Shown here: positions 21,357 through 29,939 of the stretch, in pieces
Numbering within the stretch: the stretch's first letter is position 1
Layout: every line of letters begins with the position of its first letter
Source: Prauserella rugosa
Lineage (GTDB): Bacteria > Actinomycetota > Actinomycetes > Mycobacteriales > Pseudonocardiaceae
DNA length: 64,000 nucleotides
Direction of reading: 5' to 3'
NCBI RefSeq assembly: GCF_000719975.1
Contig: NZ_JOIJ01000003.1
Span: 186,001-250,000, forward strand
Translations under genes and position numbers: made by a program
Notes under the pieces: generated by a model
Told to the model about the DNA's origin: nothing
Database searches by the model: none
What the model saw: only the letters and a program-made list of their open reading frames with translations

Positions 21357-21413
21357 AGACGACAGCGACGACACCGCGGACGGGCCAGCCGTCCACGACT
21401 GGGAGGCGACACG

Positions 21414-22121
21414 GTGGCACCCAAGACACACGACGAGACCGGCGACAAGCGCGGACCCACCGGGGGGACCATCCACGACCTGCCGGAGGTCACCGACGAG
21501 ACGCTCACGCCGCGACAGCAGCGGGTCCTCGCCGTCATCCGGTGGTGGGTCGACCGTTATGGCTACCCGCCGAGCGTCCGCGAGATCGGCGAGGCCGTCG
21601 GCCTGACCTCCACCTCGTCCGTCTCCTACCAATTGCAGACACTGCAGAAGAAGGGGTTCCTGCGGCGGGACCCCAACCGTCCCCGCGCGGTGGGCATGTT
21701 GACCTCCGACGCGATGTCGAAGGTCGCACCCGCCGACGACCGGCCGACGCCGGCGTTCGTTCCGATCCTGGGCCGGATCGCGGCCGGTGGTCCGGTTCTG
21801 GCCGAGCAGGCCGTCGAGGACGTCTTCCCGCTGCCGAAGGAACTGGTCGGCGAAGGCGCACTCTTCCTGCTCAGCGTGACCGGTGACTCGATGGTCGACG
21901 CCGCCATCACCGACGGCGACTGGGTCGTCGTCCGACAGCAGGAGGACGCCGAGAACGGCGAGATCGTCGCCGCGATGATCGACGGCGAGGCCACCGTCAA
22001 GACGTTCAAGCGCAAGGACGGTCACGTCTGGTTGCTGCCGCACAACGAGGCCTACGAACCCATTCCCGGTGACGAGGCGCAGATCCTGGGCAAGGTCGTG
22101 GCGGTCCTGCGGCGGCTCTGA
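21414..22121 (+). CDS. lexA: SOS repressor LexA
   Basis: A 235-aa LexA. The N-terminal winged helix reads [20 protein letters not shown] and then [20 protein letters not shown]. The cleavage site is Ala124-Gly125 in RIAAGGP. The self-cleavage dyad is Ser159 (TGDSM) and Lys196 (TVKTF); the spacing of 35 and 37 residues equals that of E. coli LexA. RecA-stimulated autocleavage derepresses SOS genes. The start is GTG with gggagg 7 bp upstream, giving the usual 235-aa length. It is divergent from the SOS-controlled LysM gene and convergent with the secreted protein at 22152. Confidence 0.97.
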   Translation: MAPKTHDETGDKRGPTGGTIHDLPEVTDETLTPRQQRVLAVIRWWVDRYGYPPSVREIGEAVGLTSTSSVSYQLQTLQKKGFLRRDPNRPRAVGMLTSDAMSKVAPADDRPTPAFVPILGRIAAGGPVLAEQAVEDVFPLPKELVGEGALFLLSVTGDSMVDAAITDGDWVVVRQQEDAENGEIVAAMIDGEATVKTFKRKDGHVWLLPHNEAYEPIPGDEAQILGKVVAVLRRL

Positions 22122-22151
22122 CGCCGCGCACGGCCGCGGGAACGCAGTGCG

Positions 22152-23375
22152 TCAGGACCGTCGGCGACGGAGGATGCCGACCGTCCCCGCCGCCACGGCC
22201 ACGGCCGCGAGAGCTCCGACAGTGACCGCACCGGCCGGGAAACCCTCGGCACCGCCGTCCTCGTGGCCGTCGCTTCCGCTCTCGCTGTCGCGGGCACGGC
22301 TGCCGGCTTCCGCGGCGGCGCCACGGCCACCGTCGTCGTCGGACGATGCGGGATCGCGGGGCCGGGCATCCCCGGACCGGCCGGGTCCACGCTGCTGCGG
22401 GGCCGCGTCGGTGACGAGCGAGGCAGCGCCGGGAACGGTACGCACCGCCGTTCCGGATCCCTCACTCATGGACACGAGCGTGCCGTCCGGTTCGAAGGCG
22501 AGCGCCTCCCCCTGCGGTTCGTCCGGCAGTGGGACGCGCACGGGTTCGCTGCCGCCCTCACCGGTCAGCGCGGCGACGACGTCGCCGTCAGCCGGCACGG
22601 CGTACAGGTACGCGTCGGTGTAGGTCCGGAGGGCGACGACACGGCCGTCGTGACTCGTGGCCGCGCCGGTGACCATCAGCGAACCACCCACGGCCACCGG
22701 ACCGCCGGGAGTACCGGTCAACGACAACGGCACGTCGCCTACCTTCTCGAGCGGAGTCGGCCCTGGCGCGCGGAGTCGCTGCGCCGGGCGATAGATCGCC
22801 GACGCCCCCGTGACGCTCTTCGTGATGATGTGCGGCGTGCCCGAGCGGTCCAGCAGGAGCGCCTCGGCGTCGTGGGCACCGTCGGGATAGGTCATGCGGT
22901 ACAGCGTCGACACCGAACCCGAACCCGAACCCGAACCCGGACCCGGCCCCGGCCCCGACTCCGACTCCGCTGCCGACCCACCGCCCGGACGCAACGCGTG
23001 CACCGCGACCGTGTCCCGGGCCCCACGGTTGTCACCGACGTCGGCGAGCCAGAACGTGCCGTCCCGCCCGCGGGCGAGATCCTCGACGTCGAAGGGGTCG
23101 GCGTCGTCGACGATCACGTCGAGGAGCGTGCAGTCACGGGCCAGCACGTACACCCGGAGATCGCTGCCCCCGTCGTTGACGACGTACCACCGCTCACCGT
23201 CGGCGACGAGTCCCGAGACCTCGGCGAGCGCAGGATCGGCCAACGAACACTGCGTCTGCGGCACCGGCGGCGCCGCGGCGGCAACACCGACCGGGCCGGC
23301 CGCCCCGAACAGAGCGACGGTGGCGCACGCACCCAGGACACGGGCGCGCCGCGCCACCGCCGACTGGATCCGCAC
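22152..23375 (-). CDS. exported propeller-like protein with C-terminal anchor, hypothetical (Rv2721c position)
   Basis: A 407-aa protein. An N-terminal signal peptide (VLGACATVALFGAAGPVGVA) is followed by a repeat-rich beta domain (SGLVADGERWYVVNDGGSD, then EDLARGRDGTFWLADVGDN) that resembles a beta-propeller or phytase/esterase-like fold. A Ser/Asp/Gly-rich linker follows, then a C-terminal helix (AGAVTVGALAAVAVAAGTVG) with RRRRS, an anchor-like end. The GTG start lies 5 bp after the hflX stop, so it is co-transcribed. Its place between lexA and hflX equals M. tuberculosis Rv2721c. A Glu/Ser-Gly-Pro-Gly run comes from 6-bp repeats at about 22915-22945. No catalytic residue is identified. Confidence 0.72.
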   Translation of the reverse strand: MRIQSAVARRARVLGACATVALFGAAGPVGVAAAAPPVPQTQCSLADPALAEVSGLVADGERWYVVNDGGSDLRVYVLARDCTLLDVIVDDADPFDVEDLARGRDGTFWLADVGDNRGARDTVAVHALRPGGGSAAESESGPGPGPGSGSGSGSVSTLYRMTYPDGAHDAEALLLDRSGTPHIITKSVTGASAIYRPAQRLRAPGPTPLEKVGDVPLSLTGTPGGPVAVGGSLMVTGAATSHDGRVVALRTYTDAYLYAVPADGDVVAALTGEGGSEPVRVPLPDEPQGEALAFEPDGTLVSMSEGSGTAVRTVPGAASLVTDAAPQQRGPGRSGDARPRDPASSDDDGGRGAAAEAGSRARDSESGSDGHEDGGAEGFPAGAVTVGALAAVAVAAGTVGILRRRRS

Positions 23376-23380
23376 GGACG

Positions 23381-24895
23381 TCAGACCACCGGATCGCCGA
23401 CCGCTTCGGCGCTCATCCGGTACGGCTCCAACGCCCCTGCCAGGTCCGCGTGGACCCGGGCGCACAGCCGTGTCCCGTCCGCCGTGTGCTCCTCGCTCAA
23501 CACCTCGCCGTCGGCGTGTGCCCGTGCGACGAGCTCACCACGGGCGTAGGGCACCAGCACATCGACCACCGTGTCCGGCCGCGGCAGCCGCTCGGAGAGC
23601 GTGGCGACGAGCTCCGGCACACCCTGGCGGGTGTGCGCCGACACGACGTGGGCCTCGGGCAGCAGGTGCCGCAGCCGGGCCAGTGACACCTCGTCCGACG
23701 CGTCCGACTTGTTGATCACGATCAGCTCGGGCGGAAGCGCCTCGGCCCGCTTGCTGCCGATCTCGGCGAGCACCTCCCGCACGGCCTGCACCTGCTCCTC
23801 CGGTGCCGGATCGGAGCCGTCGACGACGTGCAGCAACAGGTCGGCGTCGGCGGCCTCGTCCAGCGTCGAACGGAACGCATCGACGAGCTGGTGCGGCAGG
23901 TGGCGGACGAATCCCACGGTGTCGGTCAGGGTGTAGGCCCTGCCGTCCGGGGTGACGGCGCGCCGCGTGGTCGGGTCGAGGGTCGCGAACAACGCGTCCT
24001 CGACGAGCACCCCGGCGTCGGTCACGGCATTGAGCAGACTGGACTTGCCCGCGTTCGTGTAGCCGACGATGGCCACGCTCGGCACCGCATTGGCCACGCG
24101 CCGACCACGTTTGGTCTCCCGGATCGTGTCCATGGCCGCGATCTCGCGCCGCAGCTTGGCGACCCGCTTGCTGATCCGCCTGCGGTCGGTCTCGAGCTTG
24201 GTCTCACCGGGACCACGCAGACCCACACCGCCGTTGCTGCCCGCTCGGCCGCCGGCCTGCCGGGACAGCGCCGCACCCCAGCCCCGCAGCCGGGGAATCA
24301 GGTACTGCAGCTGAGCGAGCTCGACCTGCGCCTTGCCCTCCTTCGACCGGGCATGCTGGGCGAAGATGTCGAGGATGAGCGCGGTCCGGTCGATGACCTT
24401 GACCTTCAGCTTCTCCTCGAGCTGGCGCAGCTGGCCCGGCGACAGTTCACCGTCGCAGATGACGGTGTCCGCGCCCGTGGAGGCCACGATGTCGAACAGT
24501 TCGCGTACCTTCCCCGAACCCACGTACGTGGCCGGGTCGGGCCGGTTGCGGCGCTGGACAACGCCTTCCAGCACGGTGGAACCGGCGGTCTCGGCAAGCC
24601 GGGCGAGCTCCTCGAGCGAGGCCTCGGACTGGGCGGCCGTACCCTCCGTCCACACGCCCACGAGCACGACCCGCTCGAGACGCAGCTGCCGGTACTCGAC
24701 CTCGGTGATGTCGGACAGTTCGGTGGACAGCCCCGCGACCCGGCGCAACGACGCACGGTCCTCGAGTTCCAATTCACCTGTCGACGGCGACGTGCCCGGC
24801 ATTGCACCGAGCGCCTCGTCGACGACCTCGTCGAACGAGTCCGCAGAAAGGTCCGCCTGCGACGTCAGCACGTCGCCGCGATCGGGGTTACTCAC
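23381..24895 (-). CDS. hflX: GTPase HflX
   Basis: A 504-aa ribosome-associated GTPase that helps rescue or split stalled ribosomes. The N-terminal HflX domain contains DPATYVGSGKVRELFDIV. The linker is glycine-rich (RQAGGRAGSNGGVGLRGPGE) and leads to ETKLETDRRRI. The G domain has G1 GYTNAGKSS, G3 DTVGFVRHLP and G4 NKSD. The C-terminal domain ends near DPVV. The ATG at 24895 begins MSNPDRGDVL; the first roughly 60 residues are variable. It heads a two-gene unit with the exported protein at 22152. The 386-bp gap to the divergent SGNH gene includes an 11-bp x3 repeat. Confidence 0.96.
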   Translation of the reverse strand: MSNPDRGDVLTSQADLSADSFDEVVDEALGAMPGTSPSTGELELEDRASLRRVAGLSTELSDITEVEYRQLRLERVVLVGVWTEGTAAQSEASLEELARLAETAGSTVLEGVVQRRNRPDPATYVGSGKVRELFDIVASTGADTVICDGELSPGQLRQLEEKLKVKVIDRTALILDIFAQHARSKEGKAQVELAQLQYLIPRLRGWGAALSRQAGGRAGSNGGVGLRGPGETKLETDRRRISKRVAKLRREIAAMDTIRETKRGRRVANAVPSVAIVGYTNAGKSSLLNAVTDAGVLVEDALFATLDPTTRRAVTPDGRAYTLTDTVGFVRHLPHQLVDAFRSTLDEAADADLLLHVVDGSDPAPEEQVQAVREVLAEIGSKRAEALPPELIVINKSDASDEVSLARLRHLLPEAHVVSAHTRQGVPELVATLSERLPRPDTVVDVLVPYARGELVARAHADGEVLSEEHTADGTRLCARVHADLAGALEPYRMSAEAVGDPVV

Positions 24896-24974
24896 AAGCC
24901 TCCAGGTCGGTGTCGGGAACGCGCCCTCGCGCGCTCACCCCCATGGTCCCACGACTCGAGCCGAAACTCCGAGT

Positions 24975-25007
24975 CCTTTAGCCGTCCTTCAGCCGTCCTT
25001 CAGCCGC
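24975..25007. repeat. 11-bp tandem repeat, three copies
   Basis: cctttagccgt, ccttcagccgt and ccttcagccgc follow one another in the hflX/SGNH-hydrolase divergent gap. Nothing else is recognised in 24896-25281. Confidence 0.8.
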
Positions 25008-25281
25008 GTCCGTGCCGAACACGCAGGACAACGCCGGAACACGAGGGGCGGGCGCCGGTACGCGCATCGACCGGATCAACCGGATGATCTCGGCCGGTAT
25101 TCCCCCGCACCCGCGCCCGCCGACGGCGTGAACGAGGCACATGCGCTGCGTGACGACCACCGTGACCCGATCGCGTCGCCGGTCGACCCGTTCGACGGCT
25201 GTCGCGGCCCGCGCGCACTCGGATAGGACATATCCGGCGTTCGTCTCCGATGAATCGGGGACACGGATCCGAGGGGACACC

Positions 25282-26349
25282 ATGCGCTTACCACTGCGAC
25301 CACGCCCGCGACAGCAACAGCGACAGCGGCAGCAACAGCGGCAGCAACTACGACCGCAACTACGACTGCGAACACGACACCGGTCCCGACAGCGGTTCCG
25401 ACAGCGGGCAGGACGGCGATCCCGACAGAGACTCACGGTGCTCGGGGCGTTCGGCGCAGCACTGGCGCTGACCCTCACACTCACCCCCGCAGCATCGGCG
25501 TCGATGTGGAAGCCGTCGATGTGGAAGCCACGGTTCGAGCACTACGTGGCTCTCGGCGACTCCTACACCTCCGGCCCGCTCATCCCCGTCCCCAAGCTCA
25601 CTCCTCCGCTCGGGTGCGTGCGCTCGATGCTCAACTACCCCACGCTGCTGGCGGTCAAGGCCCGCGCGGGTTCGTTCGACGACGTCAGCTGCGGAGGCGC
25701 CGAGACCTCGCACATGACCGCACCGCAACACACCCCGCTCGGCACGAACGCGCCGCAGCTCGACGCCCTGCGGCCCGACACGGACCTCGTGACACTCGGC
25801 ATCGGCGGCAACGACGAGAGCGTGTTCGGCGGCATCGTCGGCACGTGCCCGGGGCTTCGCGACCTCGACCCCACCGGCGCACCGTGCCGCGAGCATTTCA
25901 CCGGCGACGGTGCCGACGAACTGCTCGCCGCGGTCGAACGCACCGGGGACCGCGTGGAGGCGGTACTGCGCGAGATCGGCACCCGCTCCCCCGAGGCGCG
26001 GGTCCTCGTGGTCGGCTACCCGCGCATCACCCCGGACCCCGGCGTGGGCACCACGTGTCCGAAGGTCCTGCCCTTCGCCGACGGTGATCTGGAATGGGCG
26101 CACGGTGTGGAGACGGCGCTGGCCGACGCACTCCGCGAGGCGGTCCACCGGGCGAACGCCGCACACGGGCCGGGCCCGGAAATGTCCTTTGTGGACATGC
26201 ATCCGGCGTCGGAGGGACACGACGCCTGCTCCGCGGACGGCGCATGGATCCAGGGCAGGATCACCAACCCGCTCGTCGCGATGTCCTACCACCCCAACGC
26301 CGCGGGCATGCGCGGCGTCGCGGCCGAGCTCCACAGAGTTCTTTCCTGA
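25282..26349 (+). CDS. secreted SGNH/GDSL hydrolase with Gln/Arg-expanded signal peptide
   Basis: A 355-aa esterase/lipase-type SGNH hydrolase. Block I is GDSYTSG (Ser94), block III GIGGNDESV, and block V SYHPN (His337), so the active site is complete. Six cysteines suggest disulfides. The start ATG follows gaggggac. The signal-peptide n-region is extended to about 48 residues of Gln/Arg (for example RQQQRQRQQQRQQ) encoded by imperfect caacag/cgacag repeats, before the hydrophobic core LTVLGAFGAALALTLTLTPA. The mature N-terminus shows a perfect SMWKP duplication (15-bp repeat, 25501-25530). These expansions are unusual for the family. The enzyme probably acts on extracellular esters or lipids. 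Confidence 0.85.
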   Translation: MRLPLRPRPRQQQRQRQQQRQQLRPQLRLRTRHRSRQRFRQRAGRRSRQRLTVLGAFGAALALTLTLTPAASASMWKPSMWKPRFEHYVALGDSYTSGPLIPVPKLTPPLGCVRSMLNYPTLLAVKARAGSFDDVSCGGAETSHMTAPQHTPLGTNAPQLDALRPDTDLVTLGIGGNDESVFGGIVGTCPGLRDLDPTGAPCREHFTGDGADELLAAVERTGDRVEAVLREIGTRSPEARVLVVGYPRITPDPGVGTTCPKVLPFADGDLEWAHGVETALADALREAVHRANAAHGPGPEMSFVDMHPASEGHDACSADGAWIQGRITNPLVAMSYHPNAAGMRGVAAELHRVLS

Positions 26350-26397
26350 CAGAGTTCTTTCGGGACAGAGCTCTGTCCTGGCAGGGCATCTCCTGAT
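26335..26397. repeat. 16-bp tandem repeat across the SGNH gene stop codon
   Basis: Units agagttctttcctgac (26335-26350), agagttctttcgggac, agagctctgtcctggc and a decayed fourth copy. The first unit contains the gene's TGA (26347-26349), so the array looks like duplications of the 3' end of the coding sequence into the intergenic gap. Confidence 0.85.
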
Positions 26398-26409
26398 AGG
26401 GCGCTGACA

Positions 26410-26461
26410 GCGCACGCGCCTGTGTCCCGCACCGAAATGGGCGGGGCACAGGCGCGTGCGC
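26410..26461. terminator. bidirectional hairpin terminator between SGNH gene and valS
   Basis: Arms 26410-26430 and 26441-26461 make a 21-bp stem with a single G-U pair and a 10-nt loop (accgaaatgg). It lies between convergent genes. Confidence 0.82.
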
Positions 26462-26468
26462 GGGTGGA

Positions 26469-29144
26469 TCAGGCCGGTGGCAGCGCGTCGAGCCTGGCGT
26501 TGATGCGCTCGATGTCCGCGGCGGCGGTGTCACGCCGCGTCCGGATCTTGTCGACCACGTCGGCGGGCGCCTTGTCGAGGAATGCCTGGTTGCCCAGCTT
26601 GCCCTCGGTCTGCTTGAACTCCTTCTCGGCGGCCGCGAGGTCCTTCTCCAACCGCTTGCGCTCGGCAGCGACGTCGATCGTGCCCGACGTGTCGACCTCG
26701 ACCGTCACCGTGCCGTCGGCGAGCGCCACCTCGAGCGACGCCGTGGCCGAGAAGTCCTCGCCCGGTTCGGTCAACTTCGCCAGGGAACGCACCGCGTCCT
26801 CGTGCGCGACGAGGGCGTCCATCGCGGGACCGCTCAGCCGCGTCGCCACCTTCTGGCCGGGCTTGAGGCCCTGGTCGGAACGGAACCGGCGGACCTCCGT
26901 GACGAGCTTCTGCACGTCGGCGATGCGCTGCTCGGCGGCCTGGTCGGCGGCGGGCAGCGACTCCCCCTTCGGCCAGGCGGCGACGACGAGCGACTCCGCC
27001 GCACCGGCACCCTCGGCGGAGGCGCTGCCAGCGCCGGTGAGCGTGGTCCACAGCCGTTCGGTGATGAAGGGAACGAACGGGTGGAGCAGTCGCAGCACCG
27101 TGTCGAGCGCGTGGCCGAGCACGGCACGGGTGGCATCGGCCTTGGCTCCGGACAGCTGGACCTTCGCCAGTTCGATGTACCAGTCGCACAGCTCGCCCCA
27201 CGTGAAGTGGTAGAGCGTGTTGGTGGCCTTGGCGAACTGGAACTCCTCCAGCAGTTCATCCACTTCGGACAGAACCGTGGACAGGCGGCCCAGGATCCAG
27301 CGGTCGGCCTCGGTCATCTCCTCGACGGGCGGCAGCGCGCGGGCCGTCGTCGCACCGTTCATGATCGCGAACCGGGTGGCGTTCCACAGCTTCGTGCAGA
27401 AGTTGCGCGAGCCGGCCGCCCAGTCCTCGGCCAGCGCCATGTCGGTACCCGGGTTGGCGCCGCGGGCCAGGGTGAACCGGGTGGCGTCGGCGCCGTACTC
27501 GTCCATCCACTGGATGGGGTCGAGCACGTTGCCCCGCGACTTCGACATCTTCTTGCCGAACTGATCGCGGATCAGCCCGTGCAGATAGATGTGCTGGAAC
27601 GGCACCGACTCCTCGGCGCCGCGCTCGCGCATCCCGTAGAGGCCGAACATCATCATGCGCGCGACCCAGAAGAACAGGATGTCGTAGCCGGTAGACAGCA
27701 CGCTCGTCGGATAGAACTTGGCCAGATCGGCGGTGTCGTCCGGCCAGCCCATCGTGGAGAACGGCCACAGGCCCGAGGAGAACCACGTGTCCAGGACGTC
27801 GGAGTCCTGGTACCACCCCTCGCCCGACGGCGGCTGCTCGTCCGGGCCGACGCAGACCTTCTCCCCGTTCGGGCCGTACCAGACCGGGATGCGGTGGCCC
27901 CACCACAGCTGGCGCGAGATCGTCCAGTCGTGCATGTTGTCGACCCAGTCGAAGTAGCGTTTGGCCAACTCCGGCGGGTGGACCTGCACGCGGCCGTCGC
28001 GGACGGCGTCGCCCGCGGCCTCGGCCAGCGGACCGACGCGGACCCACCACTGCAGCGACAGCCGCGGCTCGACGACGGTGTCGCACCGGGAACAGTGCCC
28101 GACCGCGTGCACGTACGGACGCTTCTCGGCGACGATCCGGCCGTCCTCGCGCAGTGCCGCCACGATCGCGGGCCGCGCCTCGAACCGGTCCATGCCCTCG
28201 AACGGCCCGGACGCGGTGATCACCGCGCGTTCGTCCATGATCGACGGCATCGGCAGATCGTGCCTGCGGCCGATCTCGAAGTCGTTCGGGTCGTGCGCGG
28301 GGGTCACCTTCACCGCGCCGGTGCCGAACTCGGGGTCGACGTGCTCGTCGGCCACGATCGGGATGCGCCGTCCGGTCAGCGGCAGCTCGACCTCGGTGCC
28401 GACGAGGTGCCGGTAGCGCTCGTCGTCGGGGTGCACGGCGACCGCCGTGTCGCCCAGCATGGTCTCGGCGCGGGTCGTGGCCACGACGACCGAGGCATCC
28501 CCGTCGCCGTAGCGGATCGACACCAGCTCGCCGTCGTCGTCGGAGTGGTCGACCTCGATGTCCGACAGCGCCGTCATGCACCGCGGGCACCAGTTGATGA
28601 TGCGCTCGGCCTGGTAGACGAGGTCGTCGTCGTAGAGCCGCTTGAACATCGTCTGGACGGCGCGGGAGAGCCCCTCGTCCATCGTGAAGCGCTCACGCGA
28701 CCAGTCGACGCCGTCGCCCAGACGCCGCATCTGGCCGAGGATCTTGCCGCCGTACTCGTTCTTCCAGTCCCAGACGCGTTCGACGAACTTCTCGCGGCCG
28801 AGGTCGTGGCGGGACGTGCCGTCCTTGGCCAGCTCCCGCTCGACCACGTTCTGCGTGGCGATGCCCGCGTGGTCCATGCCCGGCAGCCACAGGACCTCGT
28901 AGCCCTGCATGCGGCGCCGCCTGCTCATGGCGTCCATCAGCGTGTGGTTGAGGGCGTGGCCCATGTGCAGACTGCCCGTGACGTTCGGCGGCGGCAGCAC
29001 GATGGAGAACGGCGGCTTGTCCGACGACGCGTCCGCCGTGAAGTAGCCGGCGTCTACCCACCGCTGGTACAGGGCGGCCTCTTCCTCGGCCGGATTCCAG
29101 GCGGTGGGCAGGTCCGTGTGCTGCTGGTTCGCGTTCTCCGTCAC
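26469..29144 (-). CDS. valS: valine--tRNA ligase
   Basis: An 891-aa class I aminoacyl-tRNA synthetase that charges tRNA-Val. The HIGH motif appears as [12 protein letters not shown] near the N-terminus, and the KMSKS motif as [13 protein letters not shown] near residue 530. The CP1 editing domain lies between them. A C-terminal tRNA-binding coiled coil ([20 protein letters not shown]) ends at LDALPPA. GTG 29144 (MTENANQQH) was chosen because the nine upstream codons include rare gta and tta; GTG 29171 remains possible, and neither has a strong ribosome-binding site. No T-box fits in the short gap to the upstream gene. Confidence 0.96.
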   Translation of the reverse strand: MTENANQQHTDLPTAWNPAEEEAALYQRWVDAGYFTADASSDKPPFSIVLPPPNVTGSLHMGHALNHTLMDAMSRRRRMQGYEVLWLPGMDHAGIATQNVVERELAKDGTSRHDLGREKFVERVWDWKNEYGGKILGQMRRLGDGVDWSRERFTMDEGLSRAVQTMFKRLYDDDLVYQAERIINWCPRCMTALSDIEVDHSDDDGELVSIRYGDGDASVVVATTRAETMLGDTAVAVHPDDERYRHLVGTEVELPLTGRRIPIVADEHVDPEFGTGAVKVTPAHDPNDFEIGRRHDLPMPSIMDERAVITASGPFEGMDRFEARPAIVAALREDGRIVAEKRPYVHAVGHCSRCDTVVEPRLSLQWWVRVGPLAEAAGDAVRDGRVQVHPPELAKRYFDWVDNMHDWTISRQLWWGHRIPVWYGPNGEKVCVGPDEQPPSGEGWYQDSDVLDTWFSSGLWPFSTMGWPDDTADLAKFYPTSVLSTGYDILFFWVARMMMFGLYGMRERGAEESVPFQHIYLHGLIRDQFGKKMSKSRGNVLDPIQWMDEYGADATRFTLARGANPGTDMALAEDWAAGSRNFCTKLWNATRFAIMNGATTARALPPVEEMTEADRWILGRLSTVLSEVDELLEEFQFAKATNTLYHFTWGELCDWYIELAKVQLSGAKADATRAVLGHALDTVLRLLHPFVPFITERLWTTLTGAGSASAEGAGAAESLVVAAWPKGESLPAADQAAEQRIADVQKLVTEVRRFRSDQGLKPGQKVATRLSGPAMDALVAHEDAVRSLAKLTEPGEDFSATASLEVALADGTVTVEVDTSGTIDVAAERKRLEKDLAAAEKEFKQTEGKLGNQAFLDKAPADVVDKIRTRRDTAAADIERINARLDALPPA

Positions 29145-29209
29145 AGCCGGTAAGTCTACGAACCGCCCCACGGCGCCGCGTCACCGGCGTCGGGTCGTCC
29201 CGCGGCCGG

Positions 29210-29881
29210 TCACGAGGTGGTGATCACGACGGCCGCCATCACCGCGACCATCACGGCGGCGGTGATCTCGTCGACGGCCTTGCGCACGGCGTCGCCGCCC
29301 CAGTTGCCCTCGGCGATCTGCTCGGCGCGTTTCCTGGTGGCCTTGGGATCGTCGGTGGGCAGTGCGTGCTCGACGGATTTCGTGGCCACGAGCAGCGCGA
29401 TCACGGCCGCGGTCCGGTCGTCGGGTTCGCCGCCCTCGTCGAGAACGCGGTGCAGCTCGGCCCGCAGCTGCTCCTCGTGCCGCGAATCGGCCGCGGGCCA
29501 GCGGGTGACGGGGAACAGCTTGAGGACCTTCCTGCTCTCCCTGCGCAGTACCCCGCGGTCGGCGAGCCCGGACAGCAGCCGGTCGACGGGGTCGTCCTTG
29601 GCCAGCCGCGCCACGGCGTCCTGCGGTTTCGCGCCCTGTTCGCCGTCGAGCACCGCCAGCGCCGCGTCGAGTTCGGTGTTCCCGACGGGCGTGGCGTCTC
29701 GCACGACGATGCGGCCCGCCTTGCCCCCGTCGGCCTCGCCGGTCACGTCGACCTTGCCGAGCAGGGTGAGCTCGAGCAGGAGCGCCCCGGCGACGGCCTG
29801 GTCGAGGTTCTCGATGCCCGAGACGGGTTTGCCCTCGGTGTCGTCGAACGCCAGGAGCAGCAGGTCCTCCGCGATGAGCAT
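29210..29881 (-). CDS. GPP34 (Golgi phosphoprotein 3-like) family protein
   Basis: A 223-aa protein of the GOLPH3/GPP34 family. The N-terminus MLIAEDLLLLAFDDTEGKP and the following AGALLLELTLLGKVDV are characteristic. A DRLLSGLADRGVLRRE segment and a C-terminal hydrophobic helix (VMVAVMAAVVITT) follow. Eukaryotic members bind phosphatidylinositol-4-phosphate; the bacterial role is unknown, with membrane-surface association likely. It lies 65 bp upstream of valS on the same strand and 58 bp downstream of the M14 peptidase gene. Confidence 0.88.
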   Translation of the reverse strand: MLIAEDLLLLAFDDTEGKPVSGIENLDQAVAGALLLELTLLGKVDVTGEADGGKAGRIVVRDATPVGNTELDAALAVLDGEQGAKPQDAVARLAKDDPVDRLLSGLADRGVLRRESRKVLKLFPVTRWPAADSRHEEQLRAELHRVLDEGGEPDDRTAAVIALLVATKSVEHALPTDDPKATRKRAEQIAEGNWGGDAVRKAVDEITAAVMVAVMAAVVITTS

Positions 29882-29939
29882 GGCCGCACCCTAGCCCCGT
29901 CCACCCGCCTTCACCACCGGGTGACCCGCGCGGGTCAGG

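Noticed and set aside
21096..21413. N-terminal extension of LexA in the same frame
   Set aside because: The extra 106 residues are low-complexity and repeat-encoded; the GTG at 21414 has a good ribosome-binding site and gives the normal length.
29145..29209. T-box leader for valS
   Set aside because: The gap is only about 65 bp and has no specifier or antiterminator features.
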